A stretch of 64,000 nt of DNA from Hyphomicrobiales bacterium (GCA_900470805.1 UCCA01000007.1:84770-148769); one strand, 5' to 3'; shown: positions 36,035-46,600, numbered from the stretch's first letter. Program-made: numbers and translations. The notes: generated by a model not told the origin, from the letters alone.

Positions 36035-37768
36035 ATGAGAGTAGTCCTTGAGCCCGCCGCTGCTGAAACGGGTTCGACAGTTTTAGCAGGGACGCAGAAC
36101 AACCTCCAAAACAAGAGCAGATGGGGTGTCGTCACTCCAATCGAAAAGTCGGCCCCTGTTGAAGGACCACCCGCTCCGCCTCCATTCGTGCCAATGGCTC
36201 CTTGGAGATCGGCACTCTATTTTCTGTCTTCAGTGTTGTTCTTTCTGACACAGGGGCTGGGGATGAACCTCGCCCTGGCAAATCTCAATCAGATTCAAGG
36301 TTCGATCGCAGCAACGACGACAGAGGCAGCATGGCTGTCAGCAGCCTATATGGCCCCAAACGTCAGCTTGAGTATCATTTTGGTGAAAGTTCGAATGCAA
36401 TATGGCGTTCGTGCGATGGCCAAGGTGGCGGTTACCTGCTTCATTGGCGCTTCGGTTCTAAACCTTTTCATCTCGGATCTTCAGTCGGCTATTGTCGTGC
36501 GCTTCCTTAGCGGGATCGCCGCTGCTCCGCTCGCCACCCTTGGCTTCCTCTACATGCTGGAGATTATCCCCCCTCAAAAGCGGGGGACCATCGGGCTATG
36601 CCTCGTGACCATGAACACGTTGCTCGGCGCTCCACTGACGCGGCTAGTTTCTCCCACACTGATCGATTTCGGAGGATGGCGTGGCCTCTACACACTGGAG
36701 ATGTCGTTAGCGTTGTTCGTGCTCCCAATAATCTTTCTTTTGCCACTGACCGCTCCCCCGCGTGTTAAGGTGATTGTCGGCACGGATATCGTCAGCTACC
36801 TGTTCATCGCAGTTGGCTACGGCTGCGTAGCGGTAGCGCTTTCAGTCGGTCGCCCTTACTGGTGGTTTGAAGCCCCCTGGTTAGGTGAGATGCTCGTCGT
36901 CGCTGTGGCGTCCCTTACTATCGCAGCTATAATCGAACTACGGCGCGAGCATCCCCTAATAGATTTTCGATGGCTCCTATCTTGGCGCAACATCCATATC
37001 TTCGGGATACTTCTCATCTTCCGCCTCTTAGCAGGTGAGCAGTCCGCGATCGTGATGCTGTGGTATCAAAACGCCGGATTGCTCTTCGACCAACTGCAGA
37101 TGCTCTACCTTATCATACTGGTGTTTACAGTGGTGGGCGGCTTCATTTGCGCGGCTTTGCTCAATCAGGGATACAGTCGAAGCATCCAGATCGTCGCTTT
37201 AATCATGATCGCCGCTGGCGCTTTTATTGATAGTCAGACAACAAGTCTGACCCGCCCGGAACAGATGTACCTCAGTCAGGCACTAGTTGCGATGGGTGCG
37301 GCCATGTTTGTACCACCAACGTTGGCTGACTTCTTCAATTCCGCCTTTGCCAAAGGGCCCGCATACGTAGTGACCTTTTTTGTGGTTTTCATGTTCACAC
37401 AGGTCATCGGGGCTCTCATCGCCACGGCCTCTTACGGCACGTTCATTACGATCCGTGAGAAGTTCCACTCCAACATTCTGTCCGAGCAGATCGCTTTAAC
37501 TAACCCGATCGTCGCGAACCGGCTCAGCACGCTGGTGGCTCCATATGCGAAGGTCTTAGGTGATCCAGCTCAGTTGAACAGCGAGGGCTTGGCACTACTA
37601 TCCGCTCAAGTGACAAGGGAGGCGAACAGCCTCGCGTTTGGAGATGCATTCTTCCTGGTTGGAGCGATAGCGTTGACCGCTCTGGTCATAATGCTCGTTC
37701 ACCTCACCTTCCAATTCTGTCAATCGAAGATCGCAAGGCCCTCTGCATCTTCCGGCGAAGCCGCATGA
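36035..37768 (+). CDS. MFS drug exporter, DHA2 family (EmrB-like)
   Basis: The 577-residue protein starts 2 bp after the flavoprotein stop, has a proline-rich soluble N-terminus of about 60 residues, then about 14 hydrophobic helices as in EmrB. It lacks a strong ribosome-binding site, so translational coupling is likely. With the membrane fusion protein that follows it would form a tripartite efflux system, but no outer-membrane channel gene is in the window. The substrate is probably a hydrophobic or electrophilic compound, judged only from context. Confidence 0.84.
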   Translation: MRVVLEPAAAETGSTVLAGTQNNLQNKSRWGVVTPIEKSAPVEGPPAPPPFVPMAPWRSALYFLSSVLFFLTQGLGMNLALANLNQIQGSIAATTTEAAWLSAAYMAPNVSLSIILVKVRMQYGVRAMAKVAVTCFIGASVLNLFISDLQSAIVVRFLSGIAAAPLATLGFLYMLEIIPPQKRGTIGLCLVTMNTLLGAPLTRLVSPTLIDFGGWRGLYTLEMSLALFVLPIIFLLPLTAPPRVKVIVGTDIVSYLFIAVGYGCVAVALSVGRPYWWFEAPWLGEMLVVAVASLTIAAIIELRREHPLIDFRWLLSWRNIHIFGILLIFRLLAGEQSAIVMLWYQNAGLLFDQLQMLYLIILVFTVVGGFICAALLNQGYSRSIQIVALIMIAAGAFIDSQTTSLTRPEQMYLSQALVAMGAAMFVPPTLADFFNSAFAKGPAYVVTFFVVFMFTQVIGALIATASYGTFITIREKFHSNILSEQIALTNPIVANRLSTLVAPYAKVLGDPAQLNSEGLALLSAQVTREANSLAFGDAFFLVGAIALTALVIMLVHLTFQFCQSKIARPSASSGEAA

Positions 37769-37780
37769 AAGACCTCCCAC

Positions 37781-38845
37781 ATGTATAAGCTCATCCGTTC
37801 TCCACTCGAAGTGATCGCGGTCATTGTTGGGATCGGTGGTGTCCTTCTGCTGCTTTATGCTTGGCACCTTCCGCCTTTCGACACCTCGGTGGAGGCAACA
37901 GACAACGCATACGTGAAGGGCTATGTGACCATCGTGAGCCCGCAGGTCAGCGGATACATCACGGACGTGCCCGTTAAGGACTATCAAACTGTCAAGGAAG
38001 GTCAGCTGATCGCGAAGATCGATGATCAGATCTACGTGCAACGCCTTGAACAAGCGCGATCTGCCCTTGATGGCCAAAAAGCTGCGCTGCTGAACTCACA
38101 GCAGCAAGAACGCTCAGCACGAGCCAGCATTGCTTCTAGCGAGGCTCAGATCGACAGCGCGAAGGCTGCCGAAAAGCATGCTCAATTGTCCTGGGACCGT
38201 ATCGAGAACCTTCTCGCCAAGGGCATTTCAACGACAAGTGACTCCGATGCGGCTCAAGCTGGCCTCGATCAGGCAAAGGCTGCCGTCAACCAAGCCCAGG
38301 CCGGACTTGAAGTTTCCAAACAAAACTTGGCGGCAATTATTGTCAATCGTGCTTCTCTCCAGGCGGCGGTAAGCGGGGCAGAAGCGGCCGTGCACCTGGC
38401 CGATATCGACCTTCAGCACACCTCTATTACGGCGGCAAAGTCCGGAAAGCTCGGAGAAGTTGGCGTAAGACTCGGGCAATACGTTACCGCCGGGACCCAA
38501 CTCGTCGCGTTGGTTCCGCAGGACATTTGGGTAATCGCAAATTTCAAGGAAACCCAGCTAGACGGCATGAAAGTTGGCCAGCCGGTTACCTTCACCGTTG
38601 ACTCTCTCGGTCATGCGGAGTTGAAGGGCCAGATCGAGAGCTTCTCGCCCGCCGCTGGGTCAGAATTCGCAGTTGTCAAACCTGACAATGCGACAGGTAA
38701 CTTCACCAAGGTCGCACAGCGGGTAGGCGTGAGGGTTTCTGTCGACAGCTCGCAGCCACTTATAGCCCAGTTAGCTCCCGGGCTCTCGGTGGTGGTGTCG
38801 GTCGATAAAAACTCCGTGCCAGGACCGTCAGTGGCGTCGAAGTAA
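37781..38845 (+). CDS. HlyD/EmrA-family membrane fusion protein
   Basis: The 354-residue protein has one N-terminal membrane helix (about 8-30), a biotinyl-lipoyl-like segment (ATDNAYVKGYVTIVSPQVSG), a long coiled coil rich in Ala/Gln (about 80-200) and a beta-barrel with DTVDS-like FTVDSLGHAELKG. This is the EmrA pattern. It bridges the EmrB-like pump to an outer-membrane channel. It follows 12 bp after the pump gene. Confidence 0.9.
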   Translation: MYKLIRSPLEVIAVIVGIGGVLLLLYAWHLPPFDTSVEATDNAYVKGYVTIVSPQVSGYITDVPVKDYQTVKEGQLIAKIDDQIYVQRLEQARSALDGQKAALLNSQQQERSARASIASSEAQIDSAKAAEKHAQLSWDRIENLLAKGISTTSDSDAAQAGLDQAKAAVNQAQAGLEVSKQNLAAIIVNRASLQAAVSGAEAAVHLADIDLQHTSITAAKSGKLGEVGVRLGQYVTAGTQLVALVPQDIWVIANFKETQLDGMKVGQPVTFTVDSLGHAELKGQIESFSPAAGSEFAVVKPDNATGNFTKVAQRVGVRVSVDSSQPLIAQLAPGLSVVVSVDKNSVPGPSVASK

Positions 38846-38853
38846 CGACGCCA
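38832..38853. terminator. stem-loop spanning the EmrA stop codon
   Basis: TGGCGTCG (38832-38839) pairs with CGACGCCA (38846-38853), enclosing the stop codon. It lies between the convergent EmrA-like and HxlR genes (ends 38845 and 38862), so it may serve both. Confidence 0.45.
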
Positions 38854-38861
38854 CCCTAAGG

Positions 38862-39389
38862 CTAGGCATGAGCAGCCGCGTTCTTGATGCTCTTTGCTTC
38901 TTTGAACGAGGTCAGCTTCCGCTCACGCTCCTGCGCAAAGGCCTGGCTCATGACGACCTGGGTCTTTGCGAATTTTTCGAGATCGCTGTCTCCGAACGAT
39001 ACGAAGTTGTCGCGAACCGGCTTACCCGTCTCTTTGTAAACGAGCTTAGTCGCAGGCTCCTCGTCTGGACCGTAGTCACCCCATCTGAGGCCCCACGCCC
39101 TGACAGCCATCAGAACTCGATCAAGTTCCTGCCCCTTCTGGGTCGCGTAATATTCATAGCGTTTTGAACCGCCATCTGGCAGACGACGTTCAATGACGCC
39201 GTCGGCCTCCAACTGCTTCAGTCGGAGCGAAAGCAGGTGCGACGACATCCCAGTCTGCGCCTGAATGTCATCAAAACGTCGAGAGCCCATGCCAAGCTCT
39301 CTCATGATCAAGAGCGTCCATCGTTCACCTACGATAGACAGCCCTCGGGCGATAGGACACGTTGTGTCCGATACACCATCCCAGCTCAT
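38862..39389 (-). CDS. HxlR-family redox/electrophile-type transcriptional regulator
   Basis: The 175-residue protein has an HxlR winged-helix domain (about 10-105): CPIARGLSIVGERWTLLIMREL, then SSHLLSLRLKQLEADGVIERR and YEYYATQKGQEL. Cys11 lies where HxlR sensors such as YodB, HypR and QorR have their redox-active cysteine. About 65 residues follow the domain. GAAGGA precedes the ATG. It is convergent to the EmrAB-type operon and divergent from the unknown gene at 39597, with a 17-bp operator between them. It is the best candidate in the window for the repressor of the 12-site regulon; this is inference. Confidence 0.9.
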   Translation of the reverse strand: MSWDGVSDTTCPIARGLSIVGERWTLLIMRELGMGSRRFDDIQAQTGMSSHLLSLRLKQLEADGVIERRLPDGGSKRYEYYATQKGQELDRVLMAVRAWGLRWGDYGPDEEPATKLVYKETGKPVRDNFVSFGDSDLEKFAKTQVVMSQAFAQERERKLTSFKEAKSIKNAAAHA

Positions 39390-39519
39390 CTAAATCTTCC
39401 TTCGTCACAAGAATGCAATTGATATCCAAGGCGGTCCCACCCGTTCGGAAATCAACTTCCCTGCATTCGCACTTCACCCAAGCTTAAAATGGGCAAATCC
39501 GTTGACTTTCGCAAGAGAA

Positions 39520-39536
39520 ACTTCAAAAATTGAACC
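39520..39536 (+). promoter_or_regulatory. 17-bp inverted-repeat operator between HxlR and the 39597 gene
   Basis: ACTTCAAAAATTGAACC matches the family with a degenerate right arm. TTGACT at 39502-39507 lies 12 bp before it, the same geometry as at the DJ-1 and quinone oxidoreductase promoters, which supports a plus-strand promoter for 39597. It could also give HxlR autoregulation. Confidence 0.6.
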
Positions 39537-39596
39537 GAAGAATCGCAGTATATGGATGTTGCAGTTTCGTAGGCATCGTATTTTCGGGGAAATTTT

Positions 39597-40016
39597 ATGA
39601 AAATTGGTGACACCTCAAGCATTTTTTCGACGCCAACCACCAAGGGCAAAACGCAAAGCCGCGACGACTCTGCATTCAGTGCTCTCCTTGGTTCCGTTGG
39701 TGACTCAGGCTCGACGGAGACCGTTCCGGGTGATTTGGCCAGCTCCAAAGACCAGAGCGGGCTGTCGATTTCTGGCGATGACGCCGATGCCCATCGGCAG
39801 GAATTGGTCGATGAGCTGCACAAATGGGCAAACATGAATCCAGCGGAAATGATAAGGGCCAAGTACCTCTCCGCACATAACCTGTCGGAAGACGCGCTCG
39901 CTCAGCTCCCGCCTGATGTCCGTCAACAGATTGAAGATGAAATTCGTAAACAGGTCGAGGAGCAGGCCAAGCAGCAAGGAAGCGCAAAAGACGCTCTGTC
40001 GGCCCTGACTGTATAG
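39597..40016 (+). CDS. hypothetical protein, small, hydrophilic, not recognised
   Basis: This 139-residue protein is not recognised. It is rich in Ser, Asp, Gln and Lys with no cysteine, no membrane span and no clear signal peptide. The first 65 residues look disordered; the second half is helical with a likely coiled coil (QIEDEIRKQVEEQAKQQG). GGAAATTTT precedes the ATG, and a promoter-operator unit like those of the stress genes lies 61 bp upstream, so it is probably expressed and a regulon member. A hairpin follows at 40036. No function is proposed. Confidence 0.7.
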   Translation: MKIGDTSSIFSTPTTKGKTQSRDDSAFSALLGSVGDSGSTETVPGDLASSKDQSGLSISGDDADAHRQELVDELHKWANMNPAEMIRAKYLSAHNLSEDALAQLPPDVRQQIEDEIRKQVEEQAKQQGSAKDALSALTV

Positions 40017-40035
40017 CCGCAACCGGTCCAGTCCC

Positions 40036-40069
40036 GTGTGCTCGAGCATCTCTGTCGCGTCGAGCACAC
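40036..40069. terminator. hairpin between convergent genes
   Basis: GTGTGCTCGA (40036-40045) pairs perfectly with TCGAGCACAC (40060-40069). It lies between the unknown gene (ends 40016) and the convergent quinone oxidoreductase (ends 40119) and probably ends both. Confidence 0.6.
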
Positions 40070-40118
40070 CGACCCCAAAGGTCAGCAATCCTACATCCCT
40101 AAAATTTGGAGGCAATTG

Positions 40119-41108
40119 TCAGTCAGTTGTGACAAGGATCTTGCCAATAAGCTTGCCCGATTCCTGTGCCTCATGAGCCGCCGCGATCTCATCGAGTGAA
40201 TATTTGGCCGCTATCGCGGGCGCATATGCACCGGCCTGTAGACACTTGGTCAACGCGTCGACACCCGCCTGCTTGGCATCACTTGGTACAGAATAGACGA
40301 AGACGAAACGTATTAGGACTGCCTTCAGCATCGCTTTCAGGGCAGGTAAAGCAACAGCTTCCTTGGGATCGGCCGCAGCATAGCTCGAGATCACACCGTT
40401 TGTGGCGATACACAGCAGATCGGTCTGAATATTGGCAGCCAGGTCGACTTCCACGATCCTGTCGATCCCACCACCTCCTGTAGCCATCATAATGACCGTA
40501 GAGATGTCGTCGGTGCGACGATTGATCACGAGATCGGCCCCTGCCGCCTTGGCGACATTTGCTTGCTCGGGGCGGCTTACGGTGGTCGCGACCCAGGCGC
40601 CTGCCCACTTTGCCAGCAGGATCGCAGCAGTGCCGACGGCTCCGGCACCTCCCTGTATGAGGATCCTTTTGCCGCGAATGTCTCCATCGGCGAAAAGGCA
40701 TCGGTGAGCGGTGAGCGCAGGAATTCCCAAACAGGCCCCTGTTTCGAAGGAAACGTTGTCGGGTAGAGGAACGGCACGCTCGGCCGGAACTATCGTGTAT
40801 TGCGCGGCGGTCCCGGTAGGGCGTCCAGCCTGCGCCTCATAGAGCCACACTCTTTCTCCTATACGGGACGCCGGTACGCCTTCGCCGACTTCGTCGATTA
40901 TCCCCGCCCCATCCTGATGTGGAACAATGCGCGAAAAGGCCATCGGCGCCCCTCCATATCCTGCACGGGCCTTCAAATCAGTGGGATTGACACTTGATAC
41001 GCGGATATAAACCCTTACCTCGCCTGGCCCGGGTGTTGGATCAGGTAGGGCACCAACCTGCAAGACAGTCTTCGCGTCGCCTTGTCTTTCGTAAAACGCA
41101 GCTTTCAT
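40119..41108 (-). CDS. NADPH:quinone oxidoreductase, medium-chain family
   Basis: The 329-residue MDR protein begins MKAAFYERQGDAKTVLQVG, has GGAGAVGTAAILLAKWAGA as cofactor-binding segment and no zinc-site cysteines, as in quinone reductases. It would reduce quinones or enones in the cytoplasm. GAGAGG lies before the ATG. It has its own promoter with TTGACA and a perfect 17-bp operator 80 bp upstream. A third MDR protein after 16368 and 33316. Confidence 0.87.
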   Translation of the reverse strand: MKAAFYERQGDAKTVLQVGALPDPTPGPGEVRVYIRVSSVNPTDLKARAGYGGAPMAFSRIVPHQDGAGIIDEVGEGVPASRIGERVWLYEAQAGRPTGTAAQYTIVPAERAVPLPDNVSFETGACLGIPALTAHRCLFADGDIRGKRILIQGGAGAVGTAAILLAKWAGAWVATTVSRPEQANVAKAAGADLVINRRTDDISTVIMMATGGGGIDRIVEVDLAANIQTDLLCIATNGVISSYAAADPKEAVALPALKAMLKAVLIRFVFVYSVPSDAKQAGVDALTKCLQAGAYAPAIAAKYSLDEIAAAHEAQESGKLIGKILVTTD

Positions 41109-41187
41109 GGTGCCTCTCAGTTAGGAAAGTTCGAGCGTGGATGAGTTATCCGGTCGACGCTCAGTGTGAGCAGCCCGAACAAATACA

Positions 41188-41204
41188 GCTTCAGTTATTG
41201 AAGC
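41188..41204 (-). promoter_or_regulatory. 17-bp inverted-repeat operator, quinone oxidoreductase promoter
   Basis: GCTTCAGTTATTGAAGC is a perfect repeat. On the minus strand TTGACA (41222-41217) lies 12 bp before it; with 17-bp spacing the -10 would be AATAAC inside the repeat. Confidence 0.75.
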
Positions 41205-41253
41205 TAGACTCTGCGGTGTCAAGAACGATTCTGAGTCGAGCAGTTTTGGCCGA

Positions 41254-43647
41254 TTAGGCGACCACCTCGATCTCGAAATCTTGTCCCTGCCAGTCGCTCC
41301 CCAGAGGCCAAAAAATGGCGAATTGAACGATCATACCGGCGGCAAAGGGCTTGGTATCGAGGTCAGCGATGAACGTGCTGAGCCCCGTGTCTATGGCATC
41401 CAGATCATGGGTTGTTTTCCAGCCATCGTTTGACCAATGGACCATTGCGGCCTCATCGAACTCGAAGCGGAGCAATCGCCCTAAGGGAATTTCGTCGATG
41501 ATCGCGCCCAGCCGCCATATTCGAGGAGCGAGCGGTGGCGTATTCCGAATATAGCGCTCGACAGTCTGAGGCGGCATGTCAAATACAATACCATCCCTAA
41601 GCGACCGCAGTAGTTTTATGTGCTCCGAATGGGCCCAGACTAAAGGCATAGCACTGCCGGAAGGCCTGCCTTGATAAAGTTCGCGTTCCGGAAGATCTGC
41701 GACGTCCCAGATCTGCTCCGGAAGCAATCCACCAGGACTTGCCGAAGCTTCGAGCGCCGCCAAGAGCCTTCGCGCCTCATCCGGACGGCCTGCCGCTAGT
41801 TCGAAATGTGCTCGTTCTCCTGTCAAGAGAGGCCAAAGACGGCCGACTCCAGTTCCGTTAAATGGCGAACCGTCTTCACGCTCGCCGTACCCGTCCTCGT
41901 TATAACGGTACCAGTAAGGACCGGCAGGAAGATCGCGTCTTAGCAGTGCGTCAATGGCCTTCACCGTATTCGCGATCTTGGGGTCGTCGGCTGCTCGAAG
42001 TCCGAACCGGACAAGCGCAAGAGCATCAGGACTTACGAGAAGACCTGCGTCTAGCATCAAACCCGCGTCCGTGCGGTTTTTGACAGGCACCATCGCTGGA
42101 GAGCGTGAATGGCCCTCCCCCGTAAAACTTCCGATCCGCATGTAGTAGCCATCGATGCCCAGTTCCTTAGCGAGGTCTGTACCGGTCGCATAAGTCCAGC
42201 TTTCGATCTGTTCGTTCCAGTTATCGGCTACTTGTCGGAGATATTCTGCTATCGAAATCTTACCGGTCGCCGCCATCGCATCAGCAGCCGCCAGGAGCGC
42301 CGCGATCTCAACGGCGAGCGTGAACGGCGAAAAGCCACCATCTTCCTCCCACCGATCCTGCTGTGTCGCTGGTCCGTTCCGGACTATATAGCTTGAGGCG
42401 CGAAGGATCATCGCGTCATAACGCCTTGCGTCACCCAGCCCAATCACGTTCTCGCGCCTAAGCATGTCGTACAGCAGGATCGGGAATGCCGTTTCGTCCA
42501 TCTGGACCCCATGCCAGTAGGCACGCCCGTCCAGCCACGAATTCTGTACCCAATGGCCATCACTTTCCTGTGTCGCCACCAAGTAATCCAGTACCGCGAG
42601 CGCATCGTCCGATGCACCAGCGGCAATCAAGCCGCCCGCCGTCTCAACGAGGTCTCGTGTCCATACCAGATGATAGCCGCCCAGATCGTCATCACCCTTT
42701 GTCGATCCCCACGGGATCGAGAGACTTGCGATGATTGCACCTGAGGCGTCGTCACGATGGGTCGCCAAAACAGATGTACTCACGCGGTAGCAGTTCAAGG
42801 TCTCTGGGTCATGTGGCTCATCGAGCGGCAGAAGCCCTCTCTGCCACTCCCGCCAACCTGCGCGGTAAACTTGCATAGCGTTGTCTAAGCCCTGTTGTAG
42901 GGTAAGCAGCGCACGAAATGCGGCCTCCTCTGGCTGTGTTCCAAAGCCAAGCGTCAAGAGCACGCGTCCATCCTCGGGCAGGTCGATCGTCCCTGCCAGA
43001 GCGACATTTCCATCTTCGGCACGCTGATATTCAGCTCGCACTCCCTCACCGCGCGAGAGGGTCTGCCATGCGTCCGATATACCCACAAAACCGGCAGATC
43101 GCGAGATCCAAGCAACTGATGACGCAACCGCTAGCGATCGACCGGTGCCCGTTGCGAAAAGCATCGGATTACCTTTGAAGTCATCATACCAACCAGTGTT
43201 GTTTGCGCCGCCATTTATCAGATGTGGTGAGACGATAGCGTGCAACCGATAGTCTTTGATCGAGCCAATCAAAGCCTCAAACTGAAGGTCCTGAAGGACC
43301 ACCTCGCGATCGGGATCGGAAAGGACGGTCTTCGTGATCCGATATCGCCCATCTTTTGAAGTGTTGATCAGGCGAAAAGCTGGAACGCCGTCCTCGATCG
43401 TTTCAACGACGTGATCGGCGTCGCGCTTTTCCTCGGAGAAGTATCCGTCGGCCGTTACAATGAAACCGAAGTCGCGAATGCTCGCCTGATCGAGGCGGGG
43501 GGCATAAACTTCATTGAGGATGCCATGGCTGGCAGTGAACCAGACACGTCCAGACGATCCGGCAGCCCGCCCCACTGCCGTCTTGTCGCTCGACGTCCAA
43601 CGTGGCGAGATGCCAGGCGCTCCTGGCGGAGTTATAGTGCTAGTCAT
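41254..43647 (-). CDS. glucoamylase (GH15 glucan 1,4-alpha-glucosidase)
   Basis: The 797-residue protein has the bacterial GH15 layout: an N-terminal beta-sandwich (APGISPRWTSSDKTAVG, GRVWFTASHGILNEVY) and an (alpha/alpha)6 barrel with GYHLVWTRDLVETAGG and the catalytic acid/base region PEQIWD near the C-terminal third. It releases glucose from the ends of alpha-glucans. No signal peptide is evident, so it may be cytoplasmic. The start at 43647 gives the family-like N-terminus; an ATG at 43686 would add 13 residues. It follows the RND pump gene by 44 bp, an odd partner. Confidence 0.88.
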   Translation of the reverse strand: MTSTITPPGAPGISPRWTSSDKTAVGRAAGSSGRVWFTASHGILNEVYAPRLDQASIRDFGFIVTADGYFSEEKRDADHVVETIEDGVPAFRLINTSKDGRYRITKTVLSDPDREVVLQDLQFEALIGSIKDYRLHAIVSPHLINGGANNTGWYDDFKGNPMLFATGTGRSLAVASSVAWISRSAGFVGISDAWQTLSRGEGVRAEYQRAEDGNVALAGTIDLPEDGRVLLTLGFGTQPEEAAFRALLTLQQGLDNAMQVYRAGWREWQRGLLPLDEPHDPETLNCYRVSTSVLATHRDDASGAIIASLSIPWGSTKGDDDLGGYHLVWTRDLVETAGGLIAAGASDDALAVLDYLVATQESDGHWVQNSWLDGRAYWHGVQMDETAFPILLYDMLRRENVIGLGDARRYDAMILRASSYIVRNGPATQQDRWEEDGGFSPFTLAVEIAALLAAADAMAATGKISIAEYLRQVADNWNEQIESWTYATGTDLAKELGIDGYYMRIGSFTGEGHSRSPAMVPVKNRTDAGLMLDAGLLVSPDALALVRFGLRAADDPKIANTVKAIDALLRRDLPAGPYWYRYNEDGYGEREDGSPFNGTGVGRLWPLLTGERAHFELAAGRPDEARRLLAALEASASPGGLLPEQIWDVADLPERELYQGRPSGSAMPLVWAHSEHIKLLRSLRDGIVFDMPPQTVERYIRNTPPLAPRIWRLGAIIDEIPLGRLLRFEFDEAAMVHWSNDGWKTTHDLDAIDTGLSTFIADLDTKPFAAGMIVQFAIFWPLGSDWQGQDFEIEVVA

Positions 43648-43691
43648 TTCGAGATCCCGCTGTTCGCAGCCCACAAGACGGGCCATTCACA

Positions 43692-46600
43692 CTAAGTTGC
43701 TTCTGACATGGTCGTCTTTCGTGGTTGCCACGGCCAAGGTCCTACGTGAGCCTTGGCATCAGCGGCGGCGTCGCCCGCAGGGCTCCCTCGTCCCGAGCGA
43801 AGAACCACGTAGAAGACAGGCGTTAGAAACAGACCGAATACCGTAACGCCGAGCATGCCAGAAAATACCGCCGTTCCAAGTGATTGCCGCATTTCTGAAC
43901 CGGGGCCCTCCGCAAACATCAACGGAACGACGCCAAGTATGAAAGCGAAAGCTGTCATAAGGATCGGACGCAGACGAAGATGGCTGGCCTCCACCGCCGC
44001 ATCAACGGCACTTTTACCTTCCAACTGCGCTTGCCGAGCAAACTCCACGATGAGGATGGCGTTCTTAGCGGCGAGGCCGATCAAGACGATGAGCCCAATC
44101 TGCGTGAGGATGTTGTTGTCCATACCGCGTATATCGACACCTACCAAGGCCGCAAGCACAGCCAGAGGGACGATAAGGATGATCGCCAAGGGTAGGATCC
44201 AACTCTCGTACTGGGCCGCGAGCGCGAGGAAGACGAAGACCACTGAAAGCGCGAAAATGTATATCGCGGTGTTGCCCGTGTTTTTTTGCTGATAGGCCAG
44301 CTCAGTCCATTGAACCGTCATTCCCGGAGGAAGGATATCCGCTGCCAGCTTCTCCATACTCGCCAGCGCACTGCCCGTGGAGTAGCCGGGCGCCGCTGTT
44401 CCTTGCAAAGGCACGGAGACATACATGTTATAGCGTTGGACCAGAGTTGGTCCGCTGGAATCCCTAATATCGACCAAGGTGCCAAGCGGCACCAAGGCGC
44501 CGTTAGCGGATCGTACCTTCAACGCGAGAATGTCTTCGCGATCCATGCGATACTTCGTGTCCGCTTGAGCCCTCACTTGAAACACGCGGCCAAAGGCATT
44601 GAAATCATTTACGTACGACGTTCCCAAATTTACCGACAGCGTGTCGAAAATGTTCGGGATCGGGACGTTCAGGACGCGAGCCTTATCCCGGTCTATATCC
44701 AAGTAGTATTGTGGGCTGCTGGCAGATGAAGTCGTATAAACTCCGGAAAGACCCGGTGTTTTGTTTGCTTGCCCCATCAGCTGATAAGCGAGCGGTAAAA
44801 GGCGGGACATGTCCGAGTTCTGGCGATCCATGATCTGCAGCTTAAAGCCACCGGAGTTGCCGATACCACTGACGGCAGGCGGTGGCACGACAATGATAAA
44901 AGCCTCTTGGATCATTTGAAGCTTTCCATACATCTGCTTGATCAGTTGGTCTGCGGATTGACCTTCTCGTAGCCGGTTTTCGAAGCTGTCAAAGCTGGCA
45001 AAAACGACGCCCGCGTTTGACGCGTTCGTAAAGGTTGCCCCACTGAAGCCTGCAAATGAAACAGCGTTTACGACACCTGGGACCGTGCGAATAACGTCGG
45101 AAGCCTGTCGTACCACGGCGTCCGTCCTTGCCAACGATGCGCCATCCGGGAGCTGAATAACAACGATCGCATATCCTCTGTCGATCGTTGGAATGAAGCC
45201 TTGTGGCACAACCTTTGCCATGTAGAGCGTTGCTCCCAACAGCGCGACGAAGACGACCAGCGATCCTGCCAGAGCCAGGCGAGTGCTAACCAGGCGCCGG
45301 ACGACCCACGCATAGCCTTCGCTTATGCGGTCGAAGCCCCGATTAAATCCGTCGGCAATGAATCCCGCTGACCGCGCAAAGATATTCGTGCGACCGTGGT
45401 GACCATGTGGCCTCAAGACAATCGCCGCAATCGCGGGCGATAGTGTCAGAGAGTTTAGCGCTGAGATTGCGGTTGCGACTGAGATCGTTACAGCAAACTG
45501 TCGATAGAATTGGCCCGAAATACCCGGTACGAAGGCAGTTGGCAGAAAGACCGCAATCAGGACCAGTGAAATGGCTAGAACTGCAGTCCCCACCTCGTTC
45601 ATCGTAACGTGGGCGGCTTCCAATGGATTCATCCCTTTGGCGAGGTTTCGTTCGACGTTCTCGACAACGACAATGGCGTCATCGACAACGATGCCAATTG
45701 CCAAGACGAGGCCAAACAGCGTCAGCAGATTGAGGGAGAATCCAAAAGCGGCCAGAAACGCGAATGTCCCTATGAGGGAGACGGGAATTGCAATGATGGG
45801 TATGATCGCAGTCCGCCATGACTGGAGAAACACAAGGACCACAATGGCAACAAGTACGGCTGCCTCGAAGATCGTCCGGTACACATCAGAAATGGAATCG
45901 GCGATAAATTCGGTTGGGTTATAGACGATGCGATATTCAAGGCCGTCTGGGAATTCTTTCGAGACCTCGGACATGGTTCTTTTGATGTCATCGGAGGCCT
46001 GGAGAGCGTTTGTTCCTGGCCGAGAAAAAATCGCCAGAGCAATCGCGGTCTTTCCTGACAGATAGCTATTGGTAACGTAATCCTTTGCTCCAAGCTCGAT
46101 GCGTGCGACGTCTTGAAGCTCAACCAAACGCCCTTGTGCGGTTGTCTTCACAATGACATAGCGGAACTGACGTGCATCGGAAAAACGCCCTTGCGTCGTA
46201 ACGGTGTATTGGAAGGCGTTGGCGCCAGGATTTGGTGGACTTCCCAAACTGCCGCCGGACACCTGTACGTTCTGATCACGTAGAGCCGCGACCACGTCGC
46301 TCGAAGTCATGCCGTACGCGGACAGTTTCTCGGGGTCGAGCCAGATGCGAATGGAGTATTCCCGCTCACCGACCAGATTGATGTCGCCGACCCCCTTGAG
46401 ACGGATAAGCTCGTCCCTCACCCGCGTGCGTGCGTAGTTCGAGATATAGAGCTGATCGTACCTGTTATTGGGCGACAGCAGATGCACAACCATCATCAGA
46501 TCAGGCGAGCTTTTGGTGGTTGTCACGCCAACTCGCTGGACTTCAGGCGGGAGGCGCGGCTGTGCAATGGCTACGCGATTCTGCACGAGCACCTGTGCCT

